64,000 nucleotides of DNA from Rhodospirillales bacterium (GCA_016699855.1 CP064988.1:2942501-3006500); one strand, 5' to 3'; positions 17,113 through 25,151 are shown, counted from the first letter of the stretch. The notes: a model not told the origin generated them from the sequence alone. Translations and numbers: made by a program.

Positions 17113-18558
17113 ATGAGGTTGCCGTGCCTTTTTTCGATCGTCGTCGCCCTCATCGGCGCGGCGGCGCGGGCGCAAGGTCCGCCGAGCCTCTTCGACCGGC
17201 CATTCTCGCGGATGGCGACGATCGAGGAGATCGGGATCGTCGACGTCCAGAAGGCGCTGATCTGGACGACCCACTACGGCTCCATGGTGGACGGCGACTA
17301 TGGAAAGCTGACGCGCGGCGCCGTCGCCGCGTGGCAGGGCGCCCAAGGCAGGACCGCGACCGGCACGCTGACGCCGGCCGAGGCGGTGGCGCTCGTCGCG
17401 CAGGGCATGCGCGCGCGCGACGAATGGGGCTGGACGACGTTTCGCGACGACGCGGCAGGCTACTCGCTCGGATACGCCGCCCGGCTGTTCACGCCCGGAC
17501 GGCGGACCGGCGACGGTGGCGTCGAGTTCGTCTCGTCCGTCGTCGGCGGCCGTCTTTGGATCTCCGTCATCCCCGGCGGTCGCGCGGATCAGTTCGGCGC
17601 GTTTTACGATATCGCCTCGAGCGCCCACGGACCGGCCGAGCGCATCGACTACGCCGTCCGCACGGAGCGCTGGTTCGTGGTTTCCGGCGTCCGGTCGGGC
17701 AATTGGTTCTACCTTCGCGCGGAACGCCGCCCGTCCGCGGTCGCGGCGTTCACCTACGTCATGCCCGAGGACGGCCGGAGCGCGTATGGTTTTCTCGCCA
17801 CCGCGATGTCCAACGCCTTCCACGTGGATCTCGATCTGCGTCCGCCACGGTCGGCGGACCGGACGCCCAGCCCGCCCACTCCTCCGACGCCTCCGGTGGA
17901 CAGGCCGCCGGCGGCACGGGCTCCCACCGCATCGAGCGCCGGCACCGCCTTCTACGTCAACGGCGCCGGGTATCTCGTCACCAACCGGCACGTCGTGGAC
18001 GGCTGCCGCCGCATCGCGTTGAAGCGGCGCGGGTTGGCGATCGGCGACGCCGAGCTCGTCGTGAGCGACGCGAGGGACGATCTCGCCGTCCTGAGGCACG
18101 CTGCGCGGTCCCCCGCGTACCTCAAGGTCCGCATCGGCGACCCGCTTCGCGCGGCCGAGTCCGTCACCGTGTTCGGCTTCCCGCTCTCAGGCGTCCTGTC
18201 GACCGGCGGCAACACGACGCTCGGGAATATCACGGCGTTGAGCGGTCTCGGGGACGACGCCCGGTATTTCCAGCTCTCGGCTCCCGTGCAGCCCGGCAGC
18301 AGTGGCGGCCCCGTCCTCGACGCGCGCGGACGCCTCGTGGGAATCGTCGTCAGCAAACGGGACACCCTGCGTGTCGCCGGCATCACGGGCGACATCCCCC
18401 AGAATGTGAACTTCACGATCAAAGCGGCGACGCTGGCGGCGTTTCTGGAGGCGCAGGGCGTCCGCTTCGAGACGGACGGCGCGGGCGCCGCCCTGGATCC
18501 GACGCGCGTGGCGGAGATCGCGGCCGAGGCGAGCGTCGCGGTGGAGTGCGTGCGATAG
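17113..18558 (+). CDS. exported trypsin-like serine protease with peptidoglycan-binding-like N-terminus
   Basis: 481-residue protein. A signal peptide (MRLPCLFSIVVALIGAAARAQ) precedes a PG_binding_1-like region at residues 40-100 (IVDVQKALIWTTHYGSMVDGDYGKLTRGAVAAWQ). A middle domain of unknown type and a Pro-rich linker (about 255-275) follow. Then comes a trypsin-like protease domain with His in TNRHVVDG, Asp in RDDLAVLR and Ser in QPGSSGGPV, a complete triad. It resembles DegP/trypsin-2 proteases without PDZ domains. The start ATG at 17113 precedes the signal sequence directly. Probably periplasmic; substrate unknown. Confidence 0.85.
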   Translation: MRLPCLFSIVVALIGAAARAQGPPSLFDRPFSRMATIEEIGIVDVQKALIWTTHYGSMVDGDYGKLTRGAVAAWQGAQGRTATGTLTPAEAVALVAQGMRARDEWGWTTFRDDAAGYSLGYAARLFTPGRRTGDGGVEFVSSVVGGRLWISVIPGGRADQFGAFYDIASSAHGPAERIDYAVRTERWFVVSGVRSGNWFYLRAERRPSAVAAFTYVMPEDGRSAYGFLATAMSNAFHVDLDLRPPRSADRTPSPPTPPTPPVDRPPAARAPTASSAGTAFYVNGAGYLVTNRHVVDGCRRIALKRRGLAIGDAELVVSDARDDLAVLRHAARSPAYLKVRIGDPLRAAESVTVFGFPLSGVLSTGGNTTLGNITALSGLGDDARYFQLSAPVQPGSSGGPVLDARGRLVGIVVSKRDTLRVAGITGDIPQNVNFTIKAATLAAFLEAQGVRFETDGAGAALDPTRVAEIAAEASVAVECVR

Positions 18559-18675
18559 TCGCGTTGCGTCTCGCGCGCTCCGGGCGAGCGCGCGCAGGGC
18601 GGTTGAACGCGCGCGGAGTTTCTCACTAGTATGCGCCAAACCCGCGCGATCGCGGGATCGGGAACGGGGGGTGTC

Positions 18676-19341
18676 ATGACGAATCTCGAGCAGATCCCAT
18701 TCGGAGCGGCGGAGTTCGCCGACAATCCGGAGCCGCGGTGCCCCTGCCTGCTGCTGCTCGACACGTCGGGCTCCATGCAGGGCGCGCCGATCCAGGAGCT
18801 GAACAACGGGCTGGTCGCGTTCAAGGACGAGCTCGCGGCCGACGCGCTGGCGATGAAGAGGGTCGAGGTCGGCCTGGTCACCTTCGGACCGGTGCAGACG
18901 ATCGCCGAGTTCCAGACGCCGGACCTCTTCCACCCGCCGACCCTGTCGACCACGGGCGACACGCCGATGGGCGCCGCGATCACGCACGGCCTGGAGATGA
19001 TCCGCCGCCGCAAGGACGCCTACCGGACCAATGGCGTCGCCTACTACCGGCCGTGGGTCTTCCTGATCACGGACGGCGCTCCGACCGACGCCTGGCAGCA
19101 GGCGGCGGCGATGGTGCGCGAGGGCGAGGCGTCGAAGAGCTTCTCGTTCTTCGGGATCGGCGTCCAGGGAGCCAACATGGAGATACTCGGCAAGATCTGC
19201 GTGAGGCAGCCGCTCAGCCTCTCGGGCCTGCGTTTCCGCGAGCTCTTCGCCTGGCTCTCGTCCTCGCTGAGCAAGGTGTCCCAGTCGCAGGTGGGGCAGA
19301 CGGTGCCGCTGGAGCCGCCGTCGGGCTGGGCCCAGGTGTGA
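18676..19341 (+). CDS. TerY-like von Willebrand factor A protein
   Basis: 221-residue VWA-domain protein with an intact metal-ion-dependent adhesion site: DTSGSMQG (Asp29, Ser31, Ser33), TTGDTPMG and TDGAPTDA. It closely fits TerY, the VWA partner of kinase and phosphatase in TerY-type phosphorylation triads linked to metal and envelope stress. No signal peptide, so cytoplasmic. The start at 18676 follows a GGGGGG ribosome site; the longer in-frame start at 18631 is less likely. The next gene begins with a GTG overlapping its stop by four bases. Confidence 0.87.
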   Translation: MTNLEQIPFGAAEFADNPEPRCPCLLLLDTSGSMQGAPIQELNNGLVAFKDELAADALAMKRVEVGLVTFGPVQTIAEFQTPDLFHPPTLSTTGDTPMGAAITHGLEMIRRRKDAYRTNGVAYYRPWVFLITDGAPTDAWQQAAAMVREGEASKSFSFFGIGVQGANMEILGKICVRQPLSLSGLRFRELFAWLSSSLSKVSQSQVGQTVPLEPPSGWAQV

Positions 19342-20159
19342 CGCACGGCGCGCGCTGGCGCGTCGCGGCCGCCTCGACGATCGGGACATCCCACGACGCG
19401 ACGGGCGCTCCCTGCCAGGACGCCCACGCCTGCGAGTTTCTCGCGACCGGGGAGGGCGGGACCGCGACGCTGTTCGCGGTGGCCGATGGCGCGGGAACGG
19501 CCAGTCGTTCGGACGTGGGCGCCGCCACGGCCTGCCGCGAGCTGGCACGCCTCGTGCGCGAGCACCTCGACGCCGGAGGGAGCGTCGCCGGCGTGGAGCG
19601 GACGCAGGCCGTCGGATGGATCGTCTCCATCGTGCGGGCGTTGTCCGCGCTGGCGGACGGCGAGGGCGTGCCGGTCCGGGAGTACGCCTGCACCCTGCTG
19701 GCGGTCGTGGCCGACGAGTCGCACGCCGCGTTCCTCCAGATCGGCGACGGCGCCATCGTCGTTTCCGAGGGCCCCGAGGACGGCTGGTCGTGGGTGTTCT
19801 GGCCGCAGCACGGGGAGTTCGCGAACACCACCAACTTCGTGGTGGCGCCCGACGCGGCCGACGTCCTGGAGTTCAAGGTCGACGAACGCCGGTTCGTGGA
19901 GGTGGCGCTGTTCACCGACGGGATCGAGAATCTCGTGCTGCGCCAGGCCGAACGGAGCGTCCATCAGCCGTTCTTCTCGACCATGATCAAACCGGTCCGC
20001 GAATCGCCCGTCGACGGCGTCGACGCGGCCCTGTCGGACGGCCTCGCCCGCTACCTGGCGGCGCCGGTGGTCACCGACCGCACCGACGACGACAAGACCC
20101 TCATCCTGGCGAGCAGGATGGCCCGGCCCGCGTCCTTCGAAGCGGAGCCGGCGGTTTGA
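19338..20159 (+). CDS. PP2C-family protein phosphatase of the TerY triad
   Basis: 273-residue PP2C-like Ser/Thr phosphatase. The metal-binding motif [10 protein letters not shown] (Asp49) and the later [10 protein letters not shown] and LFTDGIENL motifs are present, and a terminal [11 protein letters not shown] gives the last acidic site. The GTG start overlaps the VWA stop (GTGA) by four bases, and its own stop overlaps the next start (TTGA), so the three genes are tightly coupled. It probably reverses phosphorylation by the downstream kinase. The N-terminal [15 protein letters not shown] segment fits the PP2C variant found in TerY loci. Confidence 0.86.
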   Translation: MTHGARWRVAAASTIGTSHDATGAPCQDAHACEFLATGEGGTATLFAVADGAGTASRSDVGAATACRELARLVREHLDAGGSVAGVERTQAVGWIVSIVRALSALADGEGVPVREYACTLLAVVADESHAAFLQIGDGAIVVSEGPEDGWSWVFWPQHGEFANTTNFVVAPDAADVLEFKVDERRFVEVALFTDGIENLVLRQAERSVHQPFFSTMIKPVRESPVDGVDAALSDGLARYLAAPVVTDRTDDDKTLILASRMARPASFEAEPAV

Positions 20160-22114
20160 GCGCCCAGGGCCGGCCCGACGTCGTCGACACCGCCGGACGG
20201 CCGATCGCGCTGGGGCGGCTCGTCGGCCGCGGCGGCGAGGGCGCCGTGTACGAGATCGCGTCGGACGCCAACGCCGTCGCAAAGATCTACCACCAGCCGC
20301 TCGCTCCGGACCGCGCCGAGAAGATCCGCGCGATGGCGGCGCTCCGCACCGACAACCTCGACAAGCTCGCGGCGTGGCCGCTGGGCCTCGTCAAGCGCCG
20401 GACGGGCGAGGCGGTGGGCCTGACGATGCCCCGGGTCGTTGGCCACCGCGACATCCACCATCTCTACAGTCCGAAGAGCCGCCGGACCGACTTCCAGAAG
20501 GCCAACTGGCAGTTCCTGATCCGCGCCGCCACCAACGCCGCGCGCGCGTTCGCCACCATCCACGCGAGCGGATGCGTGATCGGCGACGTCAACCCCGGCG
20601 GGGTGATGGTGGCGCAGGACGCCCGCGTCCGCCTCATCGACTGCGACAGCTTCCAGATCCAGGCCAACGGCAGGAGCTTCCTCTGCCGGGTGGGCGTGCC
20701 CCACTTCACGCCGCCGGAACTGCAGGACAAGGATCTCTCCAAGGTCGTCCGCACCGCGAACCACGACAATTTCGGGCTCGCGGTCATGGTCTTCCTGATT
20801 CTTTTCATGGGGCGTCATCCATACGCCGGCCGCTATCTCGGCGCGGGCGACATGCCGATCGAGAAGGCGATCAGCGAGCACCGCTTCGTCTACGGCGCCG
20901 GCCGTGCGGCCGCGCAGATGCAGCCGCCGCCGGGGACGCCGGCCCTCGACATCGCCTCCGCCGAGGTCGCGCGGCTGTTCGAGCGCGCCTTCGCCCGTGG
21001 CGCCACGGCGGGAGGAAGGCCGACCGCGACCGAGTGGGTCGAGGCCCTCGCGGCGCTCGAGCGGCGTCTGAAAGCCTGCTCCAGGAATCCGTCGCATGTC
21101 CATTTCTCGGGTCTCGGAGATTGCCCGTGGTGCGCCATGGAGGCGGCGACCGGGATCTCGCTCTTCCCGCTGGTCTACTCCGCCACGGGCGGAGGCGCGC
21201 TGAGCATCGACGAGCTCTTGAAGCAGTTCCTCGCCGTTCCCTCCCCCGGGCCGGCGCCGGCGGTCGAAGCCGCCATCACGCCGTCGATGTTTACGCCCTC
21301 GCCGGAGGCCGTCAAACTCCGCGAAGCCCGGCGATGGCGCATTCCCTACGCGCTCGGCGCGGCGGCGGTTCCGGCGTTCATGGTCTTCGCGGTGACCGGG
21401 GGCGGCGCGAAGTTCGCGCTCTGCGTGGCGGCTGTCGCCCTCTACTTCTTCGTGTACGCGATGACGAACCCCGAAAGCCGCGTGAGGGCGTTTCAGACCA
21501 GGCGCGACGCCGCGCACCAGACATGGACCCGGGTATCCGACGACTGGCGTGAGAGAGCCGGAACGCGGCAGTTCGACGAGAAGCGGCAGGTCGCGGCGAA
21601 TCTGCGCGCGGAGTGGGAGGCGGTTCCCAGGTTAAGGCAACGGAAGCTCGACGATCTCAGATCGAGCGCGCGGGAACGACAGCTGGAGCGCTTCCTCGAC
21701 CAGTTCGAGATTCCGTCCAAGGGGATCTCCGGTATCGGCCCGGCGCGCAAGACCCTGCTCGAATCCTACGGCATCGAGACGGCGGCCGACGTGCTCGAGC
21801 ACAGGCTGCTCGGCGTCCCCGGCTTCGGACCTACCCGAAGCTCGGCGCTCGTACGGTGGCGCCAGGGGCTCGAGCGGCGGTTCGTGTTCGACGAGCGCCG
21901 GGCGGTCGAGCCGCAGGACGTCCAGCGGGTCGAACAGGAGATCCTCGCGTTGCGTCAGAGCCTCATAGCGCGCGCGCAGCGCGCGATCCAGGAGCTCAAA
22001 GTCGTCTCCGCGCAGACGATGTCCGCCCGCTCATACATCTGGCCCCACTTGGAGGCCGCCTACCGGGAGTACCTGCAGGCCGACGTGGATCTGGCCGACG
22101 CCCGGAAAGGATGA
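20156..22114 (+). CDS. protein kinase-like protein with helix-hairpin-helix tail (TerY triad)
   Basis: 652 residues. The kinase-like domain (residues 15-310) shows a Gly-rich loop GRGGEGAVYE, Lys43 in VAKIYH, the catalytic-loop equivalent VIGDVNPGGVMV and a metal-binding Asp in LIDCDSF. A CPWC half-ribbon follows near residue 325. Two hydrophobic helices lie about 400-440, then a coiled-coil stretch. A double helix-hairpin-helix at about 520-560 (GISGIGPARKTLLESYGIETAADVL, VPGFGPTRSSALV) may bind nucleic acid. The start is a TTG overlapping the phosphatase stop. This is the kinase of the TerY-type triad; its target is unknown. Confidence 0.84.
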   Translation: MSAQGRPDVVDTAGRPIALGRLVGRGGEGAVYEIASDANAVAKIYHQPLAPDRAEKIRAMAALRTDNLDKLAAWPLGLVKRRTGEAVGLTMPRVVGHRDIHHLYSPKSRRTDFQKANWQFLIRAATNAARAFATIHASGCVIGDVNPGGVMVAQDARVRLIDCDSFQIQANGRSFLCRVGVPHFTPPELQDKDLSKVVRTANHDNFGLAVMVFLILFMGRHPYAGRYLGAGDMPIEKAISEHRFVYGAGRAAAQMQPPPGTPALDIASAEVARLFERAFARGATAGGRPTATEWVEALAALERRLKACSRNPSHVHFSGLGDCPWCAMEAATGISLFPLVYSATGGGALSIDELLKQFLAVPSPGPAPAVEAAITPSMFTPSPEAVKLREARRWRIPYALGAAAVPAFMVFAVTGGGAKFALCVAAVALYFFVYAMTNPESRVRAFQTRRDAAHQTWTRVSDDWRERAGTRQFDEKRQVAANLRAEWEAVPRLRQRKLDDLRSSARERQLERFLDQFEIPSKGISGIGPARKTLLESYGIETAADVLEHRLLGVPGFGPTRSSALVRWRQGLERRFVFDERRAVEPQDVQRVEQEILALRQSLIARAQRAIQELKVVSAQTMSARSYIWPHLEAAYREYLQADVDLADARKG

Positions 22115-22162
22115 GGCCGGGTCCGGAGGGTCGGAGTGCGCGTAGACGCTATCCGTAACGCT

Positions 22163-22510
22163 TCAGACCTTTTTGAGACCGAACGCTTCAAGCTGGGCGG
22201 GTGTGAACGGCGTCTTGCGCTTGCCCTGCGCGCGGTGCCGGCGCGCGTCGTGCGGCGGCGAGGTCTGGAATGAGCACACGGGGCACGGTGCGTCCTTGAT
22301 GCCGCGCGCGCCCCGGCGGCCCGCCTTCACAGCCGGCACCGCGACCTTCCGGCCGCCTTCGACGAGGTCGTACTTGAAGCCGAGCGCGACGAGATCCGCC
22401 ACCGCGTCCCGGGCGCGACCGAGCGCCTCCTTCCGCGCGGCCGCCACGAGGGCGCCGCGCTCCTTGTCGAGTTGCCTGATGCGCTGGACCGCTGTCGCCG
22501 CCTTGGCCAT
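22163..22510 (-). CDS. small protein with C2H2-type zinc-finger-like motif
   Basis: 115-residue protein. The N-terminal half is a helical, charged segment (VQRIRQLDKERGALVAAARKEALGRA). The C-terminal half carries CPVCSFQTSPPHDARRHRAQGKRKTPFT, where CPVC and two His residues resemble a zinc finger, followed by FTPAQLEAFGLKKV. The ATG has GGAAG at normal spacing on the minus strand. It converges with the triad kinase. I do not recognise a named family; nucleic-acid binding is only inferred from the motif and basic residues. Confidence 0.65.
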   Translation of the reverse strand: MAKAATAVQRIRQLDKERGALVAAARKEALGRARDAVADLVALGFKYDLVEGGRKVAVPAVKAGRRGARGIKDAPCPVCSFQTSPPHDARRHRAQGKRKTPFTPAQLEAFGLKKV

Positions 22511-22602
22511 TGGGCTTCCTTCGTACGGGGTCGGAGAGGGGGCGCCCTCCCGCCGCCGACGGTAGCGCGGCGCGCGCGCCGGGGCAATTTGGCGGCCCGT
22601 CT

Positions 22603-22628
22603 GGTAGTGGGTCAGTTTGATATTTCGG
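22603..22628 (+). repeat. left terminal inverted repeat of the transposon
   Basis: Eighteen bases match the complement of the right end exactly, followed by seven more after a one-base insertion. The stop codon of the membrane-protein gene lies inside this repeat. Confidence 0.85.
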
Positions 22629-22980
22629 TCTTATCGGTCGGCGTGTCCGGCTTCGGTTGTCCGTTCCGGAGTCTGTTGGCCGCGTCGATAGCGTTCTGAA
22701 GAATCGTGTAGATTTCATCGAATCCCCAGACCTTGCCGAGGACAAGCACGAGGATAAATTCGAAGATTAGGACCACGAGGCACATCGCCCATCCCGCGTC
22801 CTTGAGGGATGCGAGGTCCACAGTGATGATGACAACGAGCGCCCAGACGAACCGCTCAGATTTTCTGGAATCCTTTTCCTTTTGCAGGTCGTTCTCCAGC
22901 CGGGCGACCTGCGTATCCCTTGCCGACTCCTCTTGAGTTGTTATCTGTTCAAGGTCGCCGGACACGCTTGTGGTACTCAT
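22612..22980 (-). CDS. small two-helix membrane protein, likely toxin partner of the Panacea protein
   Basis: 122-residue protein. Residues 1-45 are charged and likely coiled coil (EESARDTQVARLENDLQKEKD), followed by two transmembrane helices (about 45-57 and 65-82; WALVVIITVDLAS and AMCLVVLIFEFILVLVLG), then a soluble tail. It begins inside the last 32 bases of the Panacea gene, so the two are translated together. Small membrane proteins are among the known toxins neutralised by Panacea antitoxins, so a membrane-acting toxin is the best guess, not proven. Its stop codon lies in the transposon end repeat. Composition is less GC-rich than the flanks. Confidence 0.7.
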   Translation of the reverse strand: MSTTSVSGDLEQITTQEESARDTQVARLENDLQKEKDSRKSERFVWALVVIITVDLASLKDAGWAMCLVVLIFEFILVLVLGKVWGFDEIYTILQNAIDAANRLRNGQPKPDTPTDKTEISN

Positions 22981-23398
22981 CCAAGATGTCTGCGTTGGGG
23001 ATCACAATGCCGCGGCCGCCTGAGGCGTAGTGTTTCGCCCACGCGCCGCCGTGCCAATGCGTGATGGCGACAAGCTCCCCCGGTGTCTTGTCCTCTAGGC
23101 TCTCTACGGCCTCTTGAATCATTTCGGCTTCGGCGCCGCCTCTGGGCCGTGGGTATGCAACGAATACGTTCTTGACCGGCCCGTTTCCGAAAGCCTTGGC
23201 GCGATGATAGACGGTCGGCAGGACGGGACCATAGTCCCAAGCCTCGAAGTGTTCGGACACGAGTCGCTTCTTACCCTCGCTCCGCCCCAAGAAGGTCATG
23301 TGGGCGAGATAGAGAATCTTCTGAATTTCGAGATTGGAGACGTTCCAGCCTCGAACCTCACAGACTTCTCTTGCGGCGACCAGCGGGTGTAGGGACAT
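22949..23398 (-). CDS. Panacea (DUF4065/SocA-like) domain antitoxin
   Basis: 149-residue protein with the Panacea domain: LEIQKILYLAHMTFLGR, then FEAWDYGPVLPTVYHRAK, then TPGELVAITHWHGGAWAKHY. WxYGPV and the helical HxxGxPW-like end are the family marks. Panacea proteins are broad-spectrum antitoxins and proteolysis-adaptor relatives (SocA). I start at MSLHPLVAAREV (ATG complementary to 23396-23398); an in-frame start at 23518 adds an Arg-rich stretch crossing the leader. An 8-bp inverted repeat lies just upstream and may be an operator. It overlaps the downstream membrane protein by 32 bases. Confidence 0.85.
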   Translation of the reverse strand: MSLHPLVAAREVCEVRGWNVSNLEIQKILYLAHMTFLGRSEGKKRLVSEHFEAWDYGPVLPTVYHRAKAFGNGPVKNVFVAYPRPRGGAEAEMIQEAVESLEDKTPGELVAITHWHGGAWAKHYASGGRGIVIPNADILDEYHKRVRRP

Positions 23399-23409
23399 CG
23401 TGCGCACCT

Positions 23410-23436
23410 CCAAGCGCCCGTCTAACGAGCGCTTGG
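23410..23436 (-). promoter_or_regulatory. inverted repeat in the Panacea gene leader
   Basis: CCAAGCGC and GCGCTTGG form a perfect 8-bp inverted repeat with an 11-base centre, ending 12 bases before the Panacea start codon. The position fits an operator for autoregulation or a leader hairpin. Confidence 0.45.
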
Positions 23437-23545
23437 CCTCCCCATGATTTGGCGGCGACCGTCGCATGCGGCGCACGTCAAAGCGACCCGCGATTGGCGG
23501 TGTCAAGGGTTTACGCACAGAACATAGTGCGAACTTGTCCGAAAT

Positions 23546-23793
23546 TCAAGAATTATCCACTGAGTCGTGTGAACGCTCCCAATCCTCAAGCACCTTCACC
23601 ATGTCGGCCATCTCCCAAAGACGGTCGGTCACGCCAGCCGCCATCGCGGGGTGACGCGGAGCTGGCCGTGGATGCGGACGAAGTTGTGATACATCACGAA
23701 CAGCGCGACCGACGCGGCGTGGTTCTCGACCTTCTTGCTGAAAGCGTTGGCCAGGCGGGTGAAGCGGCGGACGCCCATGCGCATGTTGAGGTT
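23546..23793 (-). pseudogene. transposase C-terminal remnant with a frameshift
   Basis: Minus-strand translation gives NLNMRMGVRRFTRLANAFSKKVENHAASVALFVMYHNFVRIHGQLRVTP, then after a one-base frameshift near 23645 AMAAGVTDRLWEMADMVKVLEDWE to a stop at 23546. This is the C-terminal part of a DDE transposase of a kind usually annotated as IS1-like. The catalytic core before it is missing; the remnant is joined in frame to a histone-H1-like protein. It shows that the surrounding element once encoded, or derives from, an autonomous transposon. Confidence 0.75.
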
Positions 23794-24039
23794 CGCCGCC
23801 GCCTTCCAGCGAGTCTTTGCCGCTTTTCGCGCCGACGCCTGACGCTGCGCCGGCGTCAGAGACGTAGCGCGGGCCTTGCCGCCCTTGAGGCCCCCGAGGC
23901 GTCCGAGCGCCACCGCCGCCGGGTTCTTGCCGTCGTCTGGCGCCTTATCCTTCACGTCGCCGGTCGCGATATCGACGATGAGCTTGCCAAGCTGGATCGG
24001 GTCGCGGGGGCGTTTCAGGCGCTTGGTTATGCGGAGCAA
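23629..24039 (-). CDS. histone-H1-like basic protein fused to transposase remnant
   Basis: 136 residues. Residues 1-80 (LKRPRDPIQLGKLIVDIATGDV, NPAAVALGRLGGLKGGKARA, LTPAQRQASARKAAKTRWK) match a widespread small basic protein annotated histone-H1-like, possibly DNA or RNA binding. From residue 83 the sequence becomes a transposase tail and ends at a frameshift stop, so the gene is a chimera produced by deletion inside the element. The start ATG at 24039 overlaps the end of the upstream small gene by 13 bases. The H1-like part may still be functional. Confidence 0.6.
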   Translation of the reverse strand: MLRITKRLKRPRDPIQLGKLIVDIATGDVKDKAPDDGKNPAAVALGRLGGLKGGKARATSLTPAQRQASARKAAKTRWKAAANLNMRMGVRRFTRLANAFSKKVENHAASVALFVMYHNFVRIHGQLRVTPRWRLA

Positions 24040-24218
24040 CCGTTCTGGCCGGGATAGTGCTCAAAATGAGCGCGCTGTCCCGTCGAGCCAGCTTCATGCG
24101 GGGAGACCTGCCCGTGACACTTCGGGCACCGCATGTGTTCCTTCCGTCGCCCAAGGGCATCCTCGATCCCGAGGGTGACCCATCGGCCGCCTTCTTGGAC
24201 TTCGCATTCGACCATCAT
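24027..24218 (-). CDS. small zinc-ribbon-like protein in the transposon
   Basis: 63-residue protein MMVECEVQEGGRWVTLGIED... with a CPKC pair followed by a distant His and Cys (AHFEHYPGQNGC), compatible with a zinc ribbon. The frame stays open upstream through the end repeat and beyond the element, but the protein-like part starts at 24218, inside the transposon. It overlaps the H1-like gene by 13 bases and is the first gene of that run. Function unknown; similar short proteins occur beside H1-like genes as far as I recall, which I cannot check here. Confidence 0.6.
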   Translation of the reverse strand: MMVECEVQEGGRWVTLGIEDALGRRKEHMRCPKCHGQVSPHEAGSTGQRAHFEHYPGQNGCSA

Positions 24219-24260
24219 GGGCGACAAATTCGACTCCGCGCGGGCGACTGTCAATCCGCC

Positions 24261-24285
24261 CCGAAATTCAAACTGACCCACTACC
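24261..24285 (-). repeat. right terminal inverted repeat of the transposon
   Basis: Mirror copy of the left end, followed directly by the GCCCGTCT target duplication at 24286-24293. Confidence 0.85.
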
Positions 24286-24655
24286 GCCCGTCTCCTGGGC
24301 GCAGGCGGCCGCCGGGGGTCGAGCCCGTGCCGCGCATGTGTCGGCGGTCGACGATGGCGGACGCGCGCCGCGCCAAGCCCCGGAATCCCGAATCGGGACC
24401 TTGGCGGGGCGGGAGCGGTTGGTGCTCGTCCATCCGGACGGCGCGATGCTCTGGTGAACCAGGCGTGCGTCGACGCCGCGTGCTTCGCGCCGATTTGGCG
24501 CATGAGGACGAGAAGCGAACCCGGTGATCACGTCCCGATCCACGCGGTCGCGGCGCCGCGCCGCGACCGCGTGGATCGGCCGCCTACGGGCGAACGCGGG
24601 CCGCTTCCACCTGCCGTCAGAGTGGTCGCCGAGCTCGTGGAGAGGGGATCCCGCG
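24286..24655. other. region with no supported gene
   Basis: Begins with the right copy of the target duplication. A plus-strand frame ending at 24457 reads GTLAGRERLVLVHPDGAMLW before its stop and may be the tail of a gene cut by the transposon, but it has no start or family match. An inverted repeat of Arg/Gly-rich coding character near 24537-24580 (CACGCGGTCGCGGCG and its complement) is the only other structure. Confidence 0.35.
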
Positions 24656-25051
24656 TCAGCCCGCGACGCGGTAGACCCGGTAGCGTTCCTCCTCGCGCGT
24701 CGAGGTCACGGCCAGCCCGAGGCGATTGCCGATGGCGTCCGACGGCGCGCCCCGGACCGTGCGCGGCCGCCATCCGGTGGCGGCGACCATGTCGGCGAGC
24801 GTGGCGCCGCCGGGGCGGCGCAGCAGTGCGACGAAGGCCGCCTGCTTGGTGGCGGCGAGGGGCTCCTCACCTGCTTGGCGGGGATCGTGGTGACCCTGGA
24901 CGCAGGTCTAGGTTCGTCCCTCAAGAGACGCCAGACGTTTCGGGGACGGCGCGGCGGTGGCGGCCCTACGGGCCGCGCCGGTGACGGGCTTCGGCGCGCG
25001 CGCCTTGGCGCGGGAAACGGGCTTGCACTTCTTCGACGGTCCGCGGGCCAT
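24656..25051 (-). pseudogene. DUF3489-family protein interrupted by a stop codon
   Basis: The C-terminal part reads ATKQAAFVALLRRPGGATLADMVAATGWRPRTVRGA...LGLAVTSTREEERYRVYRVAG, a clear DUF3489 winged-helix domain usually found on mobile DNA. Upstream in the same frame are MARGPSKKCKPVSRAKARAPK and a Lys/Ala-rich linker, the normal N-terminus of the family. An in-frame TAG (complement of 24908-24910) separates the two. No start codon follows that stop before the domain, so the gene is probably inactive unless the TAG is read through or is a sequence error. Confidence 0.7.
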
Positions 25052-25151
25052 GTCGGCTCTCCGGTAGCGGGTCGCGTCGTTCGCGGCCCCTCACCGGCGC
25101 AAGCCCCGGTCCGGCGCGCCGGCGGGCCCGAGGAGATGGAGGCGGTTTCGC

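Larger units (their letters stand above)
22603..24285. mobile_element. 1.68-kb transposon carrying a Panacea toxin-antitoxin-like pair
   Basis: The element is bounded by inverted repeats sharing GGTAGTGGGTCAGTTTGA at 22603-22620 and its complement at 24268-24285; similarity continues through ATTTCGG with a one-base difference. Flanking it is an exact 8-bp direct repeat, GCCCGTCT (22595-22602 and 24286-24293), the target duplication expected from transposition. Inside, all on the minus strand, are a Zn-binding small protein, a histone-H1-like protein fused to a transposase tail, a Panacea-domain antitoxin and a membrane protein. The transposase lacks its catalytic core, so the element is likely non-autonomous. 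The GGT ends resemble IS1-type ends, but an 8-bp duplication also fits IS1595-type; family unsettled. Confidence 0.85.

Noticed and set aside
24027..24503. Longer form of the small zinc-ribbon gene
   Set aside because: The extension crosses the transposon end and target duplication, so it cannot be the ancestral gene.
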